The translations under genes and the position numbers were made by a program. The notes beneath the pieces are model-generated. The model was not told the DNA's origin, did not search any database, and saw nothing but the letters and a program-made list of their open reading frames with translations. Positions 23,374-33,012 of a DNA stretch of 64,000 bases are shown piece after piece (the stretch's first letter is position 1; each line of letters opens with the position of its first letter). The DNA is from Methanohalophilus portucalensis (lineage in GTDB: Archaea > Halobacteriota > Methanosarcinia > Methanosarcinales > Methanosarcinaceae): NCBI RefSeq assembly GCF_002761295.1, contig NZ_CP017881.1, positions 619,087 to 683,086 of the forward strand, in the 5' to 3' direction.

Positions 23374-26121
23374 TTATTCTAATGGGATGGAATTATCTTC
23401 AGCCAGGCTCTTTGAAAGCTGGTTTAGCACATTTTCCATCTGATCTATTTCTTCCCCATAGCCGGTCCAATTGCCTTCCTTCAGATATTCCTGGGCCTGA
23501 TTGTAATGGTCCAATGCTTTTTGTGCAAGTTGCCGGGAGGTTTGGGATACTTCCGGTTGATCGGTTTCTTCTTCCCTGTCAACACGACCTTCAACCAGCA
23601 TTTGAAGGGATTCCCTCAGATTCTCTCCCATGACAACTTTTTGTCCTGAAGAAACAACGACTCTTCTGAGTTCCGGTATTTCAGACTGTTCAGCACTTAT
23701 GAACAGGGGTTCTGAATACAATATCGAGTTACCGATTGGAACTACAAGCAGATTTCCCCTGATTACACGGGAACCACTTTGACCCCAGAGGGTCAGTTGC
23801 TGAGAAATATCAGGATCCTGATCGATTCTGGATTCAATTTGGGTAGGTCCATAGACAAGTTCTCCCTTTGGCAATTCGTAATGCTTGAGTTGTCCATAGT
23901 TTGGGTTATCGCATCTGGCTGCAATCCAGGCAATCATATTCTCTCTGTTACGGGGTGTAAACGGTTGCAGCAACACATATTCCAATCCACCATTATCGGG
24001 TAATCTGGTGATCATGTAATAGGGTTCCATCTCAATGCTGCTTCCCCTGTAAACTTCCCTTGGTATTTCCCAGGCATCCTCTTTATTGTAGAATTCTTGG
24101 GCAGATTTCATGTGGTAATTTTCGTATAAGTCCATCTGGACCTTAAAGAAATTCTTGGGATAGCGGATATGTTTTTGCAGGCCTTCCGGCATTTCATCAA
24201 ATGACTTAAACAAATCCGGGAATATCTTAGAGTAGGTATTCACTACCGGTTCATCCTCTGTCACATAGAAATCAACCGTTCCATCATAGGCATCTACAAC
24301 AACTTTCACTGAATTACTGATGTAATTAATACCGTTAAACTGCACTCCATAATAGGTTTCAGAATAAGGATACTTGTTAGCCGTAGTGTAAGCATCCATT
24401 ATCCAGTAGATCTTACCTTCATGGATTACCGGATACGGATCAGTGTCATATTCAAGGAAAGGTGCTATTTCCTGTGCCCTGTCCTCGATCTGTTGACGGT
24501 ACAACAAGCGGGATTCATCATCGATATACTGGCTCAGGACAAAATTCGGTTCACTAAAGGTATATGCGAATATCAGCTGCTTTACAAATGAATCCAGTAG
24601 TATTCCACTTTTACCTTCATATTGTGTAAATACATTCTGCCCTTGTTTTGGATAATCAAATTCATCCTTTCCGGTATTTACTATATTGTAATCCCTGTTG
24701 ATTTCCCCGTAATATATCCGTGCATTATCAACTTCAAATTCTCCTTGTGGAGGTATATCCTGTAAGACAAATTCAGGTCTGCCATCTTCGGTCTTTGTAC
24801 TGACCGGATTCATAACCATCCCGTAACCATGGGTATATACCAATTTTTCATTGACCCATGTCTTGGCTTCAGGGGCTAGTCGAGAGGTATCCAGTTCCCT
24901 GGCCGATATCATATACTGCTTGTACCCGTCGTCCGTATGATAGCGGTCTGTATCAACATCGTTGAAAGTATAATAGGTTCGGATCTGCTGAAGCTGTTTA
25001 TAGGTCTGCTCCAGGGCACGCCGGTCCCATATCCTTATATTATCAATTACCTCTGAATTGTTTTCCAGCTCTGATGAAGTCAAATCCAAATTGGCTTCGA
25101 ATGGCTTTTCTTCAACATCAGAAAGTCCGTAAGCGGCTCTAGTATATTCAATATTGTATTGCAGATAGGGTTCTTCAAGCTGGATTTCAGTAGGTTCTAC
25201 CTTGAATTGCTGATAAATCCCCGGTACAAAGGAACTGGCCACTATAAATAGTGCTATAAGGGCTATAGCCACAAAAGGTATTTTTATGTTTTTCAGCTTT
25301 ACGTTGGCCAGTAAAGCAATTGAGGTCAGCACTGACAATATAGTCAGGATGGTGAAAATCGGCAAGCTTACATTTACATCGGTATAACCGGCGCCTGCGA
25401 CAACCCCCTGCTGGGAGAATAATATTTCATATCTTTCAAGGAAAAATCCAAAAGCAATTAGTGCAAACAGGAATGCAAGTATTGCAGAAATATGGACAAG
25501 AACTTTTGTAGGCAATTTATCCATTATTTCTTTTAAATCAATCGACTGATTCAAAAAATAAGGTTCTTCAGAATCTTCTATTTCAATTCTATCGGAGCTG
25601 AATAAAGGTTCAAGCCTGTAAAAATAAAGAGCCAGTACCAGTATCAGAGAAAGAATTGTCAGGCCGAGGAACACACCTCTTATCATATGAAGGAAAGGTA
25701 ACTGGAATACGTAAAACCCAATATCATTCATAAGAATGGGGTCTTCTAATCCGAAAGATGTACTGTTAAAATATAACAGTATAGTTTTCCAGTTTCCACT
25801 GAATATGAGACCAAAGATAAATGATACAGCCACAATTGACACTAGGATTATCTGGGAATCCACTTTTTCTGATGTAATGTTCTTCTCTGTAAGGATCTTA
25901 TCAATTGAGTCTCTTGCAAATTTTGCATTTATATAAAGGAATAAGAATGCAATAATAAAACCAGGAATTATTGCAATTAATTTCCATTGTAATATTGTTG
26001 TAAATACGGATGTGTATCCTACCATATCAAACCATAGGTAATCCGTGTAAATTCCTACAAGGGGACCTATCCCCACAAATAATGCCAGAATTAACAGGAA
26101 TATAATTTTCATATCTTTCAT
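23374..26121 (-). CDS. UPF0182 family large membrane protein
   Basis: About 915 residues. The first 290 or so residues hold seven hydrophobic segments (IIFLLILALFVGIGPLVGIY, IAIIPGFIIAFLFLYINA, and so on). The rest is a large extracytoplasmic domain with the family blocks WDRRALEQTYKQLQQIRTYYTFNDVD, YTHGYGMVMNPVS, IYYGE and IRYPKNFFKVQ. The family is widespread and conserved, with no settled function. The ATG at 26121 has GGGG 6 bases before it; an ATG four codons earlier is the alternative. The acidic C-terminal tail (about 840-915) is predicted to be a coiled region. Confidence 0.9.
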   Translation of the reverse strand: MKDMKIIFLLILALFVGIGPLVGIYTDYLWFDMVGYTSVFTTILQWKLIAIIPGFIIAFLFLYINAKFARDSIDKILTEKNITSEKVDSQIILVSIVAVSFIFGLIFSGNWKTILLYFNSTSFGLEDPILMNDIGFYVFQLPFLHMIRGVFLGLTILSLILVLALYFYRLEPLFSSDRIEIEDSEEPYFLNQSIDLKEIMDKLPTKVLVHISAILAFLFALIAFGFFLERYEILFSQQGVVAGAGYTDVNVSLPIFTILTILSVLTSIALLANVKLKNIKIPFVAIALIALFIVASSFVPGIYQQFKVEPTEIQLEEPYLQYNIEYTRAAYGLSDVEEKPFEANLDLTSSELENNSEVIDNIRIWDRRALEQTYKQLQQIRTYYTFNDVDTDRYHTDDGYKQYMISARELDTSRLAPEAKTWVNEKLVYTHGYGMVMNPVSTKTEDGRPEFVLQDIPPQGEFEVDNARIYYGEINRDYNIVNTGKDEFDYPKQGQNVFTQYEGKSGILLDSFVKQLIFAYTFSEPNFVLSQYIDDESRLLYRQQIEDRAQEIAPFLEYDTDPYPVIHEGKIYWIMDAYTTANKYPYSETYYGVQFNGINYISNSVKVVVDAYDGTVDFYVTEDEPVVNTYSKIFPDLFKSFDEMPEGLQKHIRYPKNFFKVQMDLYENYHMKSAQEFYNKEDAWEIPREVYRGSSIEMEPYYMITRLPDNGGLEYVLLQPFTPRNRENMIAWIAARCDNPNYGQLKHYELPKGELVYGPTQIESRIDQDPDISQQLTLWGQSGSRVIRGNLLVVPIGNSILYSEPLFISAEQSEIPELRRVVVSSGQKVVMGENLRESLQMLVEGRVDREEETDQPEVSQTSRQLAQKALDHYNQAQEYLKEGNWTGYGEEIDQMENVLNQLSKSLAEDNSIPLE

Positions 26122-26224
26122 AATAAACCCCATGAGTAACCTGACTCATATAAAAGTCTCATATAGAGAAGAAGTTGCATGTTTATAAACCTTTTTTCCC
26201 ACATGATTGGGATAATTATATGAA

Positions 26225-26245
26225 TATTGGTACATTTAACCAATA
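26225..26245. promoter_or_regulatory. 7-bp inverted repeat between divergent promoters
   Basis: TATTGGT (26225-26231) and ACCAATA (26239-26245) form a perfect dyad with a 7-base spacer. It sits between the TATA box of the UPF0182 gene (TTTATAAAC, about 26180) and that of the surface-protein pair (CTTATATAC, about 26268). A shared operator for both transcripts is possible. Confidence 0.35.
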
Positions 26246-26301
26246 CACAAAGTAAATATAATCTGCCTTATATACATTCCCTTTAATAAAGAGGTATATT
26301 C

Positions 26302-27906
26302 ATGTATTCAAGACTTTTCTTATCCCTCCTGTTAATATGTGCTATGGCCACCACAGCATCTGCTTATACACTTGATGACGTCGAGTGGGACAAAAGTATA
26401 GATTCCGCAACCCTTCATTGGGGAGATTCCGTGGAGGATAATGGTTATACTATTACTGCTGAGGATTTTCAAAAGGATGAACACGTCTATATCAGCATAT
26501 CAAAAAATGGCCAAACCTTGAAACATGGAGCATTGCTTGTTGGCGATAATCTTGAATACAGGGATACTGAAGAAGGAAAAGACATCCGGGTTCATGTGAA
26601 TGAAGTTAAGGTTAATATTGATGATTGGACTGGAAATATGGAAGATCCTACCGCTGAAATTAGGACCTATAATCGAGGGGAGCCTGAGTTTGACATTAGT
26701 ATCGAAACAGACAGGGATGAATACGACCCCCGTATAACTTCCGAAACCGAAATGGAAGTCACATTGAAAATCAAAAATGATGGTTCAGCCAAAGCTGAAG
26801 ATGTTCAGCTTTCTATAGACCCAGCAGGAATGGATGTTGTTGGAGGCGACCTTACAGAAACCATATCTTCGCTTGAGATCGATGAGACTACAGAGGAATA
26901 CAAATTAACCCTAAATGTTCCTCATCTGTGGGAGGAAACGGATTTGGATATTGTTGCTACAGTAGAAGGATATGATATCAACGGGGATTTGCATGAAAAT
27001 GAAGAGATCGAAACTGTAACAATCGCTCCCAAGGTTGAATTGATATTAACCAAATCCGTTTCAGAAGAACTTTATATGGATGAAACAGGCAGATTTTCGG
27101 TTTCAATACGCAACAATGGTCTTTATCATGTGAGTGATATTACTGTAGAAGATGGAATCTTCGATCATATGGAACTGCTTGATGATGTAGCTCTTAATAA
27201 GAAAATTTCTCTTGAGGCAGGAGAAACCATTAAACTTTTTGAATACTCAATGAAACCCACCAAATCAGGAGAATTCAAAGCGCCTGCTACAGTTGCTTCT
27301 TTCAAAGCATCTAATGGGGAAATCTACGAATATGAATCCAACCAACCTGAAATTCAGATTGATGGTCCAGTAATAACAGTCACGCAGAGAACGGCGAGTT
27401 CAACGATCAGACCTTCAGATGAGGTGAAAGTTATCGTTAAGGTAAGCAATAAAGGCAACAAGGATGCGAGTGTGAATGCAGTATCTGAAATACCTGATGA
27501 TGTTACCTTTGTAAGAGGAGAAACCAGTCTGGACCAGGTTATTCCAAAAGGTAAATCAAAAAGTTACAATTATATAATTCGTGCAGGAAATGAGGGTAAT
27601 TTCACAGTGCCAGCTGTTAGAGCTTCTTTTATTGATATGGAAAATTACAAAGGAGAAAGGGTCTCCAATATCCTGCAATTTAATGTCACCAATACTTCAA
27701 CTCAGGATGCAGCAACTGATGAGTCAAACGAGGCTGATTCACAAACATCCGGTGGTGGTGGAGACGATAATAGTATTTTCAGTGATGACGAATCAAATGG
27801 CGGTTCCGGTGAAACAAATGAAAACAACAAAGTCCAACCCGGATTTGGTGCATTGATGGTAATTTTTGTATTGGCAGGAATATACGTATTTGGGATAAAG
27901 CGGTAA
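26302..27906 (+). CDS. Exported surface protein with CARDB-like repeats and PGF-CTERM sorting tail
   Basis: 534 residues. It has a signal peptide (MYSRLFLSLLLICAMATTASA) and an all-beta N-terminal domain (about 22-130). Two or three immunoglobulin-like 'conserved repeat' domains follow (DISIETDRDEYDPRITSE..., LTKSVSEELYMDETGRFSVSI, VTQRTASSTIRPSDEVKVIVKV). A Gly/Ser/Asp-rich linker (about 468-508) ends in PGFGALMVIFVLAGIYVFGIKR. The last element, PGF plus a hydrophobic helix plus basic residues, matches the archaeosortase A (PGF-CTERM) signal, so the protein is probably cleaved and lipid-anchored on the cell surface. It lies in a two-gene unit with a shorter relative; the function is otherwise unknown. 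Confidence 0.8.
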   Translation: MYSRLFLSLLLICAMATTASAYTLDDVEWDKSIDSATLHWGDSVEDNGYTITAEDFQKDEHVYISISKNGQTLKHGALLVGDNLEYRDTEEGKDIRVHVNEVKVNIDDWTGNMEDPTAEIRTYNRGEPEFDISIETDRDEYDPRITSETEMEVTLKIKNDGSAKAEDVQLSIDPAGMDVVGGDLTETISSLEIDETTEEYKLTLNVPHLWEETDLDIVATVEGYDINGDLHENEEIETVTIAPKVELILTKSVSEELYMDETGRFSVSIRNNGLYHVSDITVEDGIFDHMELLDDVALNKKISLEAGETIKLFEYSMKPTKSGEFKAPATVASFKASNGEIYEYESNQPEIQIDGPVITVTQRTASSTIRPSDEVKVIVKVSNKGNKDASVNAVSEIPDDVTFVRGETSLDQVIPKGKSKSYNYIIRAGNEGNFTVPAVRASFIDMENYKGERVSNILQFNVTNTSTQDAATDESNEADSQTSGGGGDDNSIFSDDESNGGSGETNENNKVQPGFGALMVIFVLAGIYVFGIKR

Positions 27907-27919
27907 TTGAGGAAATAGT

Positions 27920-29188
27920 ATGAAGCGCAACCTCACATCCTTGCCTTTCAGGATTTTTCTTTTTTTTCTGGTAATCTTTTTTGCAGCAAATATAACTGTA
28001 ATGGCAGTTTCTGCAGCGGATATCGATTGGAAAGACCCGGAAGAATATACTCTCGATTGGGGTGAAGAGGTTAATGTTAGTGGTTATACAATAAAAGCAG
28101 TTGACTTTTCGAAATCTTCCCCTACGGATGTCGAGGACGATTTTGTTATGTTATCTGTAAGATCAAATAAGTCCGATAGCTGGACTGCTGTTTTGGGTAC
28201 GAACCAATCATTTTATTCTCCGACAAAGGTTTTTAATGATCTTGTAAAAATAAATGCTTCCAAAATTGTAACCGGCAGTGATATCCCGATTCCTTATACT
28301 GTAATAAATGTATCAATTTCAAACGAAACTAAAACCTCTACTTCCTGGATAAATGACTCTGTTTCATTTTCCAGGATTACTGTTAATGAAATATATATTG
28401 ACCAAAAAGCACATGTTACCGTTAAGGTCTCAAATCTTAAAGGCATTCATTTTGAAAAAATATCCATAAATACTTCTCTTCCTGATGGTCTCATAGTTGA
28501 TCCTGATCAGGATCTTGATTTTAAAGGTTCACTACCCCCTCGCAAAGATAAGACATTTCATTATTCTGTACGGGCAATCAAGCCAGGAAATTATACCCTG
28601 AATCCTGTTCATTTAAATCTGACTTATCTTGGTATTGATTATCATCTAAAGACAAATGATAGTAATCTGGTAGTCCATGGTCCTTTCATCAATATCAGTA
28701 AAAACTATTCGTTAAAAGCAGAAGATGACACTTATTTTATAGATGTCAGTACAATAACTACAAACGAAGGGGATCGTGCTGCATATGTTAAATTTGAAGA
28801 TCGAATGCCATCTGAAGCCAAAATAATCGGGAAAGATAAAGGTAAATCGGGTGTTTTATACCCTGATCAGTCGTTTACTATAAATAGTTCTTTAAAGGTG
28901 GAGGAAAAAGGAAACCTGGTACTCCCTGCCAGTTTTGCATCATTTTCAGATTCTTCTGGTTACAGTGGCTCTGTATCATCGGGAAATATTCTCATTCCCC
29001 TTGCCACCTTTAATGAAGCTGTCGAAAAAGCAAAATCAAAAGAGCCTCTTGAAATAAATGAATCGGTAAAACCAGATAACGCATCCATCAATGGAACAAA
29101 TAATAATTCTTCCTTTGGTTCGGTGAGGTCTATAAAAGATTTTGTGAATGTAACAATGGAATTCATATATGATTCCCTCAATTTTTAA
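27920..29188 (+). CDS. Exported surface protein, paralogue of the preceding gene without a sorting tail
   Basis: 422 residues. The N-terminal hydrophobic stretch (FRIFLFFLVIFFAANITVMAVSA) serves as a signal peptide. The next part, ADIDWKDPEEYTLDWGEEVNVSGYTIKAVDF, is clearly related to the start of the upstream protein (DDVEWDKSIDSATLHWGDSVEDNGYTI), and two beta-sandwich domains follow. There are many Asn-x-Ser/Thr sites, as expected for a glycosylated surface protein. The C-terminus lacks a PGF tail or membrane helix, so it may be secreted or held by its partner. It starts behind GAGGAAAT, 13 bases after the upstream stop. Confidence 0.75.
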   Translation: MKRNLTSLPFRIFLFFLVIFFAANITVMAVSAADIDWKDPEEYTLDWGEEVNVSGYTIKAVDFSKSSPTDVEDDFVMLSVRSNKSDSWTAVLGTNQSFYSPTKVFNDLVKINASKIVTGSDIPIPYTVINVSISNETKTSTSWINDSVSFSRITVNEIYIDQKAHVTVKVSNLKGIHFEKISINTSLPDGLIVDPDQDLDFKGSLPPRKDKTFHYSVRAIKPGNYTLNPVHLNLTYLGIDYHLKTNDSNLVVHGPFINISKNYSLKAEDDTYFIDVSTITTNEGDRAAYVKFEDRMPSEAKIIGKDKGKSGVLYPDQSFTINSSLKVEEKGNLVLPASFASFSDSSGYSGSVSSGNILIPLATFNEAVEKAKSKEPLEINESVKPDNASINGTNNNSSFGSVRSIKDFVNVTMEFIYDSLNF

Positions 29189-29217
29189 TAATTGTAGCTA
29201 TATTGATATGAACAGAC

Positions 29218-30195
29218 ATGAAAAAAACTGATACAATTATATTCACACATGGTGATTCGGACGGAGTATGCTCGGGAGCCATAGCCAAAAGTGCATACCC
29301 GGATGCCAGGGTCTATTTTACCAGTCCGGTGAGTCTGCATAATAGACTTGATATGGCTGAAGATTATGATAATATCATTATCTGCGATATAGCCGTGGAT
29401 GAACGCTCATGTGTAAATCTCTACAATAAGATTAATGATATTGCCAGTCGTGCAGATGTCACCTACATTGACCACCATCCTCTTCCAAGGATGTGCTGGG
29501 ATGAACCCTGGTTTTACCATGACCTGAACACATGTGCCGCAGAACTTACATACAAGGTCTTTAAATCCCGTCTGGAAAGGGATATCCGCAGGATCGCGGT
29601 GTATGGTGCCATAGGTGACTATAAGGATAATACACCTGCAATTAAGAAATGGACAAGGGATTGGGATAAAAGAAGTCTCTATTTCCAGGCAGGAACATTG
29701 ATCCAGGCATTGCAATATGTTGGTAGAAACTATGATTTTAAAAGAGAAATCACTGACCCTCTTTCTACTGATTTGATTCCTTCAGAAATACCCAATCTCA
29801 TTCCCTATGCAAAAAAAGCATCAAGAATTGAAGAAGAGTTGAGGATACGTGTAAAGGAGTTGGTCCATCCCCTTCATTCGATAGCTTATGTGCTTGATCC
29901 TGAAGGTTACCTTTCCAAATCCGCAATCTATGCAGCCTCTTATGGAAGAAAAGGAATAGGGATTGCAGCCGAACACAGGAATAATAAAGCTGCTTATGAT
30001 CTGAGCTTGCGCTCCCGTAACAGCAGTGTGGATATCAACCTCCTTTTGCGAGATATTGCGCCCCAGTACGGTGGTAGTGGCGGCGGTCACCCAATGGCTG
30101 CAGGGGCCCGTATTCCAGAAGAAAAACTTGATGCATTCCTTCAGGAATTTGACCGAAGGGTCAATCTGGCTGAAACAAAGCAGGGAGATCTATGA
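29218..30195 (+). CDS. DHH-family phosphoesterase with DHHA1 domain
   Basis: 325 residues. The DHH motifs are FTHGDSDGVCSGA (motif I), IICDIAVDE (II) and YIDHHPLPRM (III, about residue 81). The C-terminal DHHA1 glycine box is GGSGGGHPMAAGARI. Such enzymes hydrolyse phosphodiesters with Mn2+, as nanoRNases or RecJ-like exonucleases (archaeal GAN/RecJ relatives). Which of these applies cannot be read from the sequence. Its stop overlaps the EngB start. Confidence 0.85.
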   Translation: MKKTDTIIFTHGDSDGVCSGAIAKSAYPDARVYFTSPVSLHNRLDMAEDYDNIIICDIAVDERSCVNLYNKINDIASRADVTYIDHHPLPRMCWDEPWFYHDLNTCAAELTYKVFKSRLERDIRRIAVYGAIGDYKDNTPAIKKWTRDWDKRSLYFQAGTLIQALQYVGRNYDFKREITDPLSTDLIPSEIPNLIPYAKKASRIEEELRIRVKELVHPLHSIAYVLDPEGYLSKSAIYAASYGRKGIGIAAEHRNNKAAYDLSLRSRNSSVDINLLLRDIAPQYGGSGGGHPMAAGARIPEEKLDAFLQEFDRRVNLAETKQGDL

Positions 30196-30815
30196 AGCCT
30201 ACTGCAGTACCCAAAAACAATGATTTTGAAATTGTATTTGCCGGTCGCTCCAATGTAGGCAAATCCTCTATTGTAAAAGCTCTTTCCGGAAGTAAAGTGA
30301 AGGTCGGCAAAAGACCTGGTGTCACCCTGAAACCCACTCATGTGAAGAAAGGAGAATTAGTGATTACCGACCTTCCCGGTTTTGGATTTATGAATGGTGT
30401 AAAAGAGCGCAAACAGGATATCGTAAAGGATAAGATCGTACGTTATATAGAAGAGGGAAATCAGCGGATTAACATCGCTGCTATAGTAGTTGATGCAGGT
30501 TCTTTTGTTGAGGTTGTGGATCGCTGGGATCAACGGGGCGAGCTTCCCATTGATATAGAAATATTCGATTTTTTTATAGAAATGGATCTTGAACCCCTGA
30601 TAGTTGTAAATAAAATGGATAAGGTCAAGGAAGAGGATAAAGATGAGGTCCTTGATGCTATTATTGAAAGATTGGGGCTTTTTCCACCATGGAGGCAGTG
30701 GATTGACAGGGTAGCACCGATAAGTGCTAAAAAAGGAGATCTGCAAGCCTTAAATTCTATTATAAGGAAGCGCATCCATTCGGCTAAAAGGGATTCCTTG
30801 CTAAAATATATCTGA
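30192..30815 (+). CDS. engB: Ribosome-assembly GTPase, EngB (YihA/YsxC) family
   Basis: 207 residues with the G1 loop GRSNVGKSSIVKAL (about residue 18), G2 threonine in KRPGVTLKPTH, G3 DLPGFGFMNGVKE, G4 NKMDK (about 137) and G5 SAKKGD. The G1-GR and DLPGFG variants are typical of EngB, which acts in large-subunit assembly. Translation is coupled to the DHH gene (ATGA-type overlap, GGAGATCT before the ATG). Confidence 0.92.
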   Translation: MKPTAVPKNNDFEIVFAGRSNVGKSSIVKALSGSKVKVGKRPGVTLKPTHVKKGELVITDLPGFGFMNGVKERKQDIVKDKIVRYIEEGNQRINIAAIVVDAGSFVEVVDRWDQRGELPIDIEIFDFFIEMDLEPLIVVNKMDKVKEEDKDEVLDAIIERLGLFPPWRQWIDRVAPISAKKGDLQALNSIIRKRIHSAKRDSLLKYI

Positions 30816-30828
30816 AAATAGGGTATTG

Positions 30829-31773
30829 TTAGCCCCTTATGCGGAAATCCACACCCATGTCCCTGGCTATCTGGCTGCATTTATCAGTATCAATTTCAGG
30901 AACATCTACCACGCTGAAACGTAAATGAAGACCTGCTTTTTTTGATTCTTCCGCAAATTTCAGCAGGGCAGCATATGAGTTTTGGTAGAATGGTTTACAA
31001 ATCCTGTCATAAACTTCTGCGGATTCTGCATTGAGGCTGACTGAAACTGCATCCAATCCGGCATCCACAAGACAATCAACCACATTGATCCCTGGATTTA
31101 TAAGTTGGCCGTGTCCATTGGTATCCAGTCTTACATATGTTCCCTTTGCTTTCAACCAGCGGGTGACAGCAAGCAGCACGTCAAAACGGGCTGTAGGCTC
31201 TCCGAATCCTGTGAAAACGATCTCTTTATACTTTTTCAGATCATGCTTTTCCAGTTCTGCAATTATCTCTTTTTCGGAAGGGTCTCTTTTAAGCCACAGG
31301 TTATATCCGTATAATCCTTCTCCCTGATTGCGAATACAAAAATAACAGTCTGCACTGCATTGATTGGTTATGTTCAGGTACAGGTTACCATGTGCCTCAT
31401 AGCATATTGAGGGTTTATCAGTTTTCATTTTATTCCAAACTCCATCGGGAATAAGAGGAAAGTTAGAGGTATTACATACAGAAGTATCAATAAAATACAT
31501 CCAGGCTTCTCTGTTGCTTTCCAGTTTTACTTTTTTTCTTGTAAAGAACTTGCCTTCAAGTATATCAAGGCTATTTAAAATATCCCTGTCAATACAATAT
31601 ACTTCTCCCTTGATATTACAACAATTACCAGTGTCCACAACAGCTGGAAAACTACCCAGATCGAACATGCAATATTGATCAGTTGTAGTATCTTTTCCAA
31701 TAAATACAGAATCTCTGATTATATGATGATTGGAGAATCCATTTTTTAGAGTCCCATAAACAAAAATATCCAT
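30829..31773 (-). CDS. Fusion of a gamma-glutamylcyclotransferase-like domain and a TatD-associated-type radical SAM domain
   Basis: 314 residues. Residues 1-95 are an AIG2/GGCT fold (MDIFVYGTLKNGFSNHHII, DLGSFPAV, IKGEVYCID, LDILEG). Residues about 125-314 are a compact radical SAM domain with the CxxxCxxC cluster site CSADCYFCIRNQGEGLYGYNLWL, GFGEPTARFDVLL, VRLDTNGHGQL and DAVSVSLNAESAEVYDRICKP. The second half resembles the TatD-linked radical SAM family (TIGR04038). GGCT proteins remove gamma-glutamyl groups as 5-oxoproline; radical SAM domains start radical chemistry. What the combined enzyme does is unknown, and no TatD gene is adjacent. Confidence 0.8.
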   Translation of the reverse strand: MDIFVYGTLKNGFSNHHIIRDSVFIGKDTTTDQYCMFDLGSFPAVVDTGNCCNIKGEVYCIDRDILNSLDILEGKFFTRKKVKLESNREAWMYFIDTSVCNTSNFPLIPDGVWNKMKTDKPSICYEAHGNLYLNITNQCSADCYFCIRNQGEGLYGYNLWLKRDPSEKEIIAELEKHDLKKYKEIVFTGFGEPTARFDVLLAVTRWLKAKGTYVRLDTNGHGQLINPGINVVDCLVDAGLDAVSVSLNAESAEVYDRICKPFYQNSYAALLKFAEESKKAGLHLRFSVVDVPEIDTDKCSQIARDMGVDFRIRG

Positions 31774-31775
31774 GA

Positions 31776-32966
31776 TTAACCCAATCCGAAATTCAGCTTT
31801 GTGAGTGTTTTTTTCACAGGATCAGGAAGTTTGCCACACTGGATTGCTTTCATGTGTTGTGGTGAGATTGTCCGTATGGCCTTTGACATCAATCTGTCAG
31901 ATCTCATCAGGTTGTCCATCATTTTCCGGATATAAACAGCAGTTTTTATCTCCAGTCCCATTTGCTCCCTCCATCTCCTTTCATAAATGGAGAGTTCACA
32001 TTTACCGGCAATATATTCTCCAGCCGTTTCTCCTGCCAGTTTCCCCCCTATCATGGCCGTGGGAATTCCTCCTCCGTTGGTAGCGATCAACTGACCTGCA
32101 GCATCACCGGCAAGCATTACATTGTTTGAGACAGTTCTTTCGGGAGCGCCCCCTACCGGCACCACTCCGGAAACCACAGAAAGTATCCTTGCATCCTGCA
32201 GTTTATCGCCGGCAATTGGGTGTTTGTACATGAACTTTTCCAGATAATCCCGGGCACACATATTCTTCTCGAAAAGCACTTCCCGGATCCCCACACCGAT
32301 GTTTGCGGTATTTCCTCCCTGTGAAATAATCCAGGCATATCCACCGGGAACATAGTCTTTTCCGAAATACATCTCTACGGCATCCCTATCCGCTGCGGTG
32401 TTTGCAAGTTCATATTCAAAAGCAGTTCCGATTCCCATTGGATCATGTTCCCGTTTCATACCGTGGGCTCTTGCAACAATAGAATTTGGACCGTCTGCAC
32501 CTATCAGGACTTTACCCCTGATTGTCGATGGGCCAAAGACTCCGTCTACTTCAATTGTATTTCCGTTAACATCGGTTACATTGGTCCCCACCATCAACTC
32601 AGCGCCTTCCTCAGCTGCCCGGGATGCCAGGTGTCTGTCAAACCTTCTCCTGTCAAGAGAATCAGCCTCTACTTCAAAACCCTTTGAGTAGCCGTCAGGT
32701 GCAATAAAACGTTGGTAATTGCTGGTAGCATGCACACAGCTCTTCGGATAATCAAGCAGGGTGTGAGGAAGGTGTGCATCGGGCACAAGTTCCTGCAGGG
32801 TATCTGCATGGGGCATAAACCCGCCGCATTGAAGGGGCACACCGATGTCTTTTTTCCTGTCAACCATTAAAACGGATGCACCGGTCTGTGCGGCATACAT
32901 TGCGGCTGTGGTGCCCGCCGGACCCGCTCCGACAACTACCACATCATATATTTCATCGGGATGCAT
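31776..32966 (-). CDS. Geranylgeranyl reductase family flavoprotein (archaeal lipid saturation)
   Basis: 396 residues. It has the FAD motif VVVVGAGPAGTTAAMYAA, then VLMVDRKKDIGVPLQCGG, LIGADGPNSIVARAHG, the family's substrate-side motif GGYAWIISQGGNTANIGVGI, and NVMLAGDAAGQLIATNGGGIPTAMIGG. It reduces the geranylgeranyl chains of archaeal ether lipids in the membrane. The ATG start has a short distance to a TATA-like region. It is followed after 2 bases by the GGCT-radical SAM gene, but the functional link is not obvious. Confidence 0.9.
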   Translation of the reverse strand: MHPDEIYDVVVVGAGPAGTTAAMYAAQTGASVLMVDRKKDIGVPLQCGGFMPHADTLQELVPDAHLPHTLLDYPKSCVHATSNYQRFIAPDGYSKGFEVEADSLDRRRFDRHLASRAAEEGAELMVGTNVTDVNGNTIEVDGVFGPSTIRGKVLIGADGPNSIVARAHGMKREHDPMGIGTAFEYELANTAADRDAVEMYFGKDYVPGGYAWIISQGGNTANIGVGIREVLFEKNMCARDYLEKFMYKHPIAGDKLQDARILSVVSGVVPVGGAPERTVSNNVMLAGDAAGQLIATNGGGIPTAMIGGKLAGETAGEYIAGKCELSIYERRWREQMGLEIKTAVYIRKMMDNLMRSDRLMSKAIRTISPQHMKAIQCGKLPDPVKKTLTKLNFGLG

Positions 32967-33012
32967 GGGAATAATTGCTACTTTGGTATTACTTATAAAC
33001 CTATTTCGTCAA

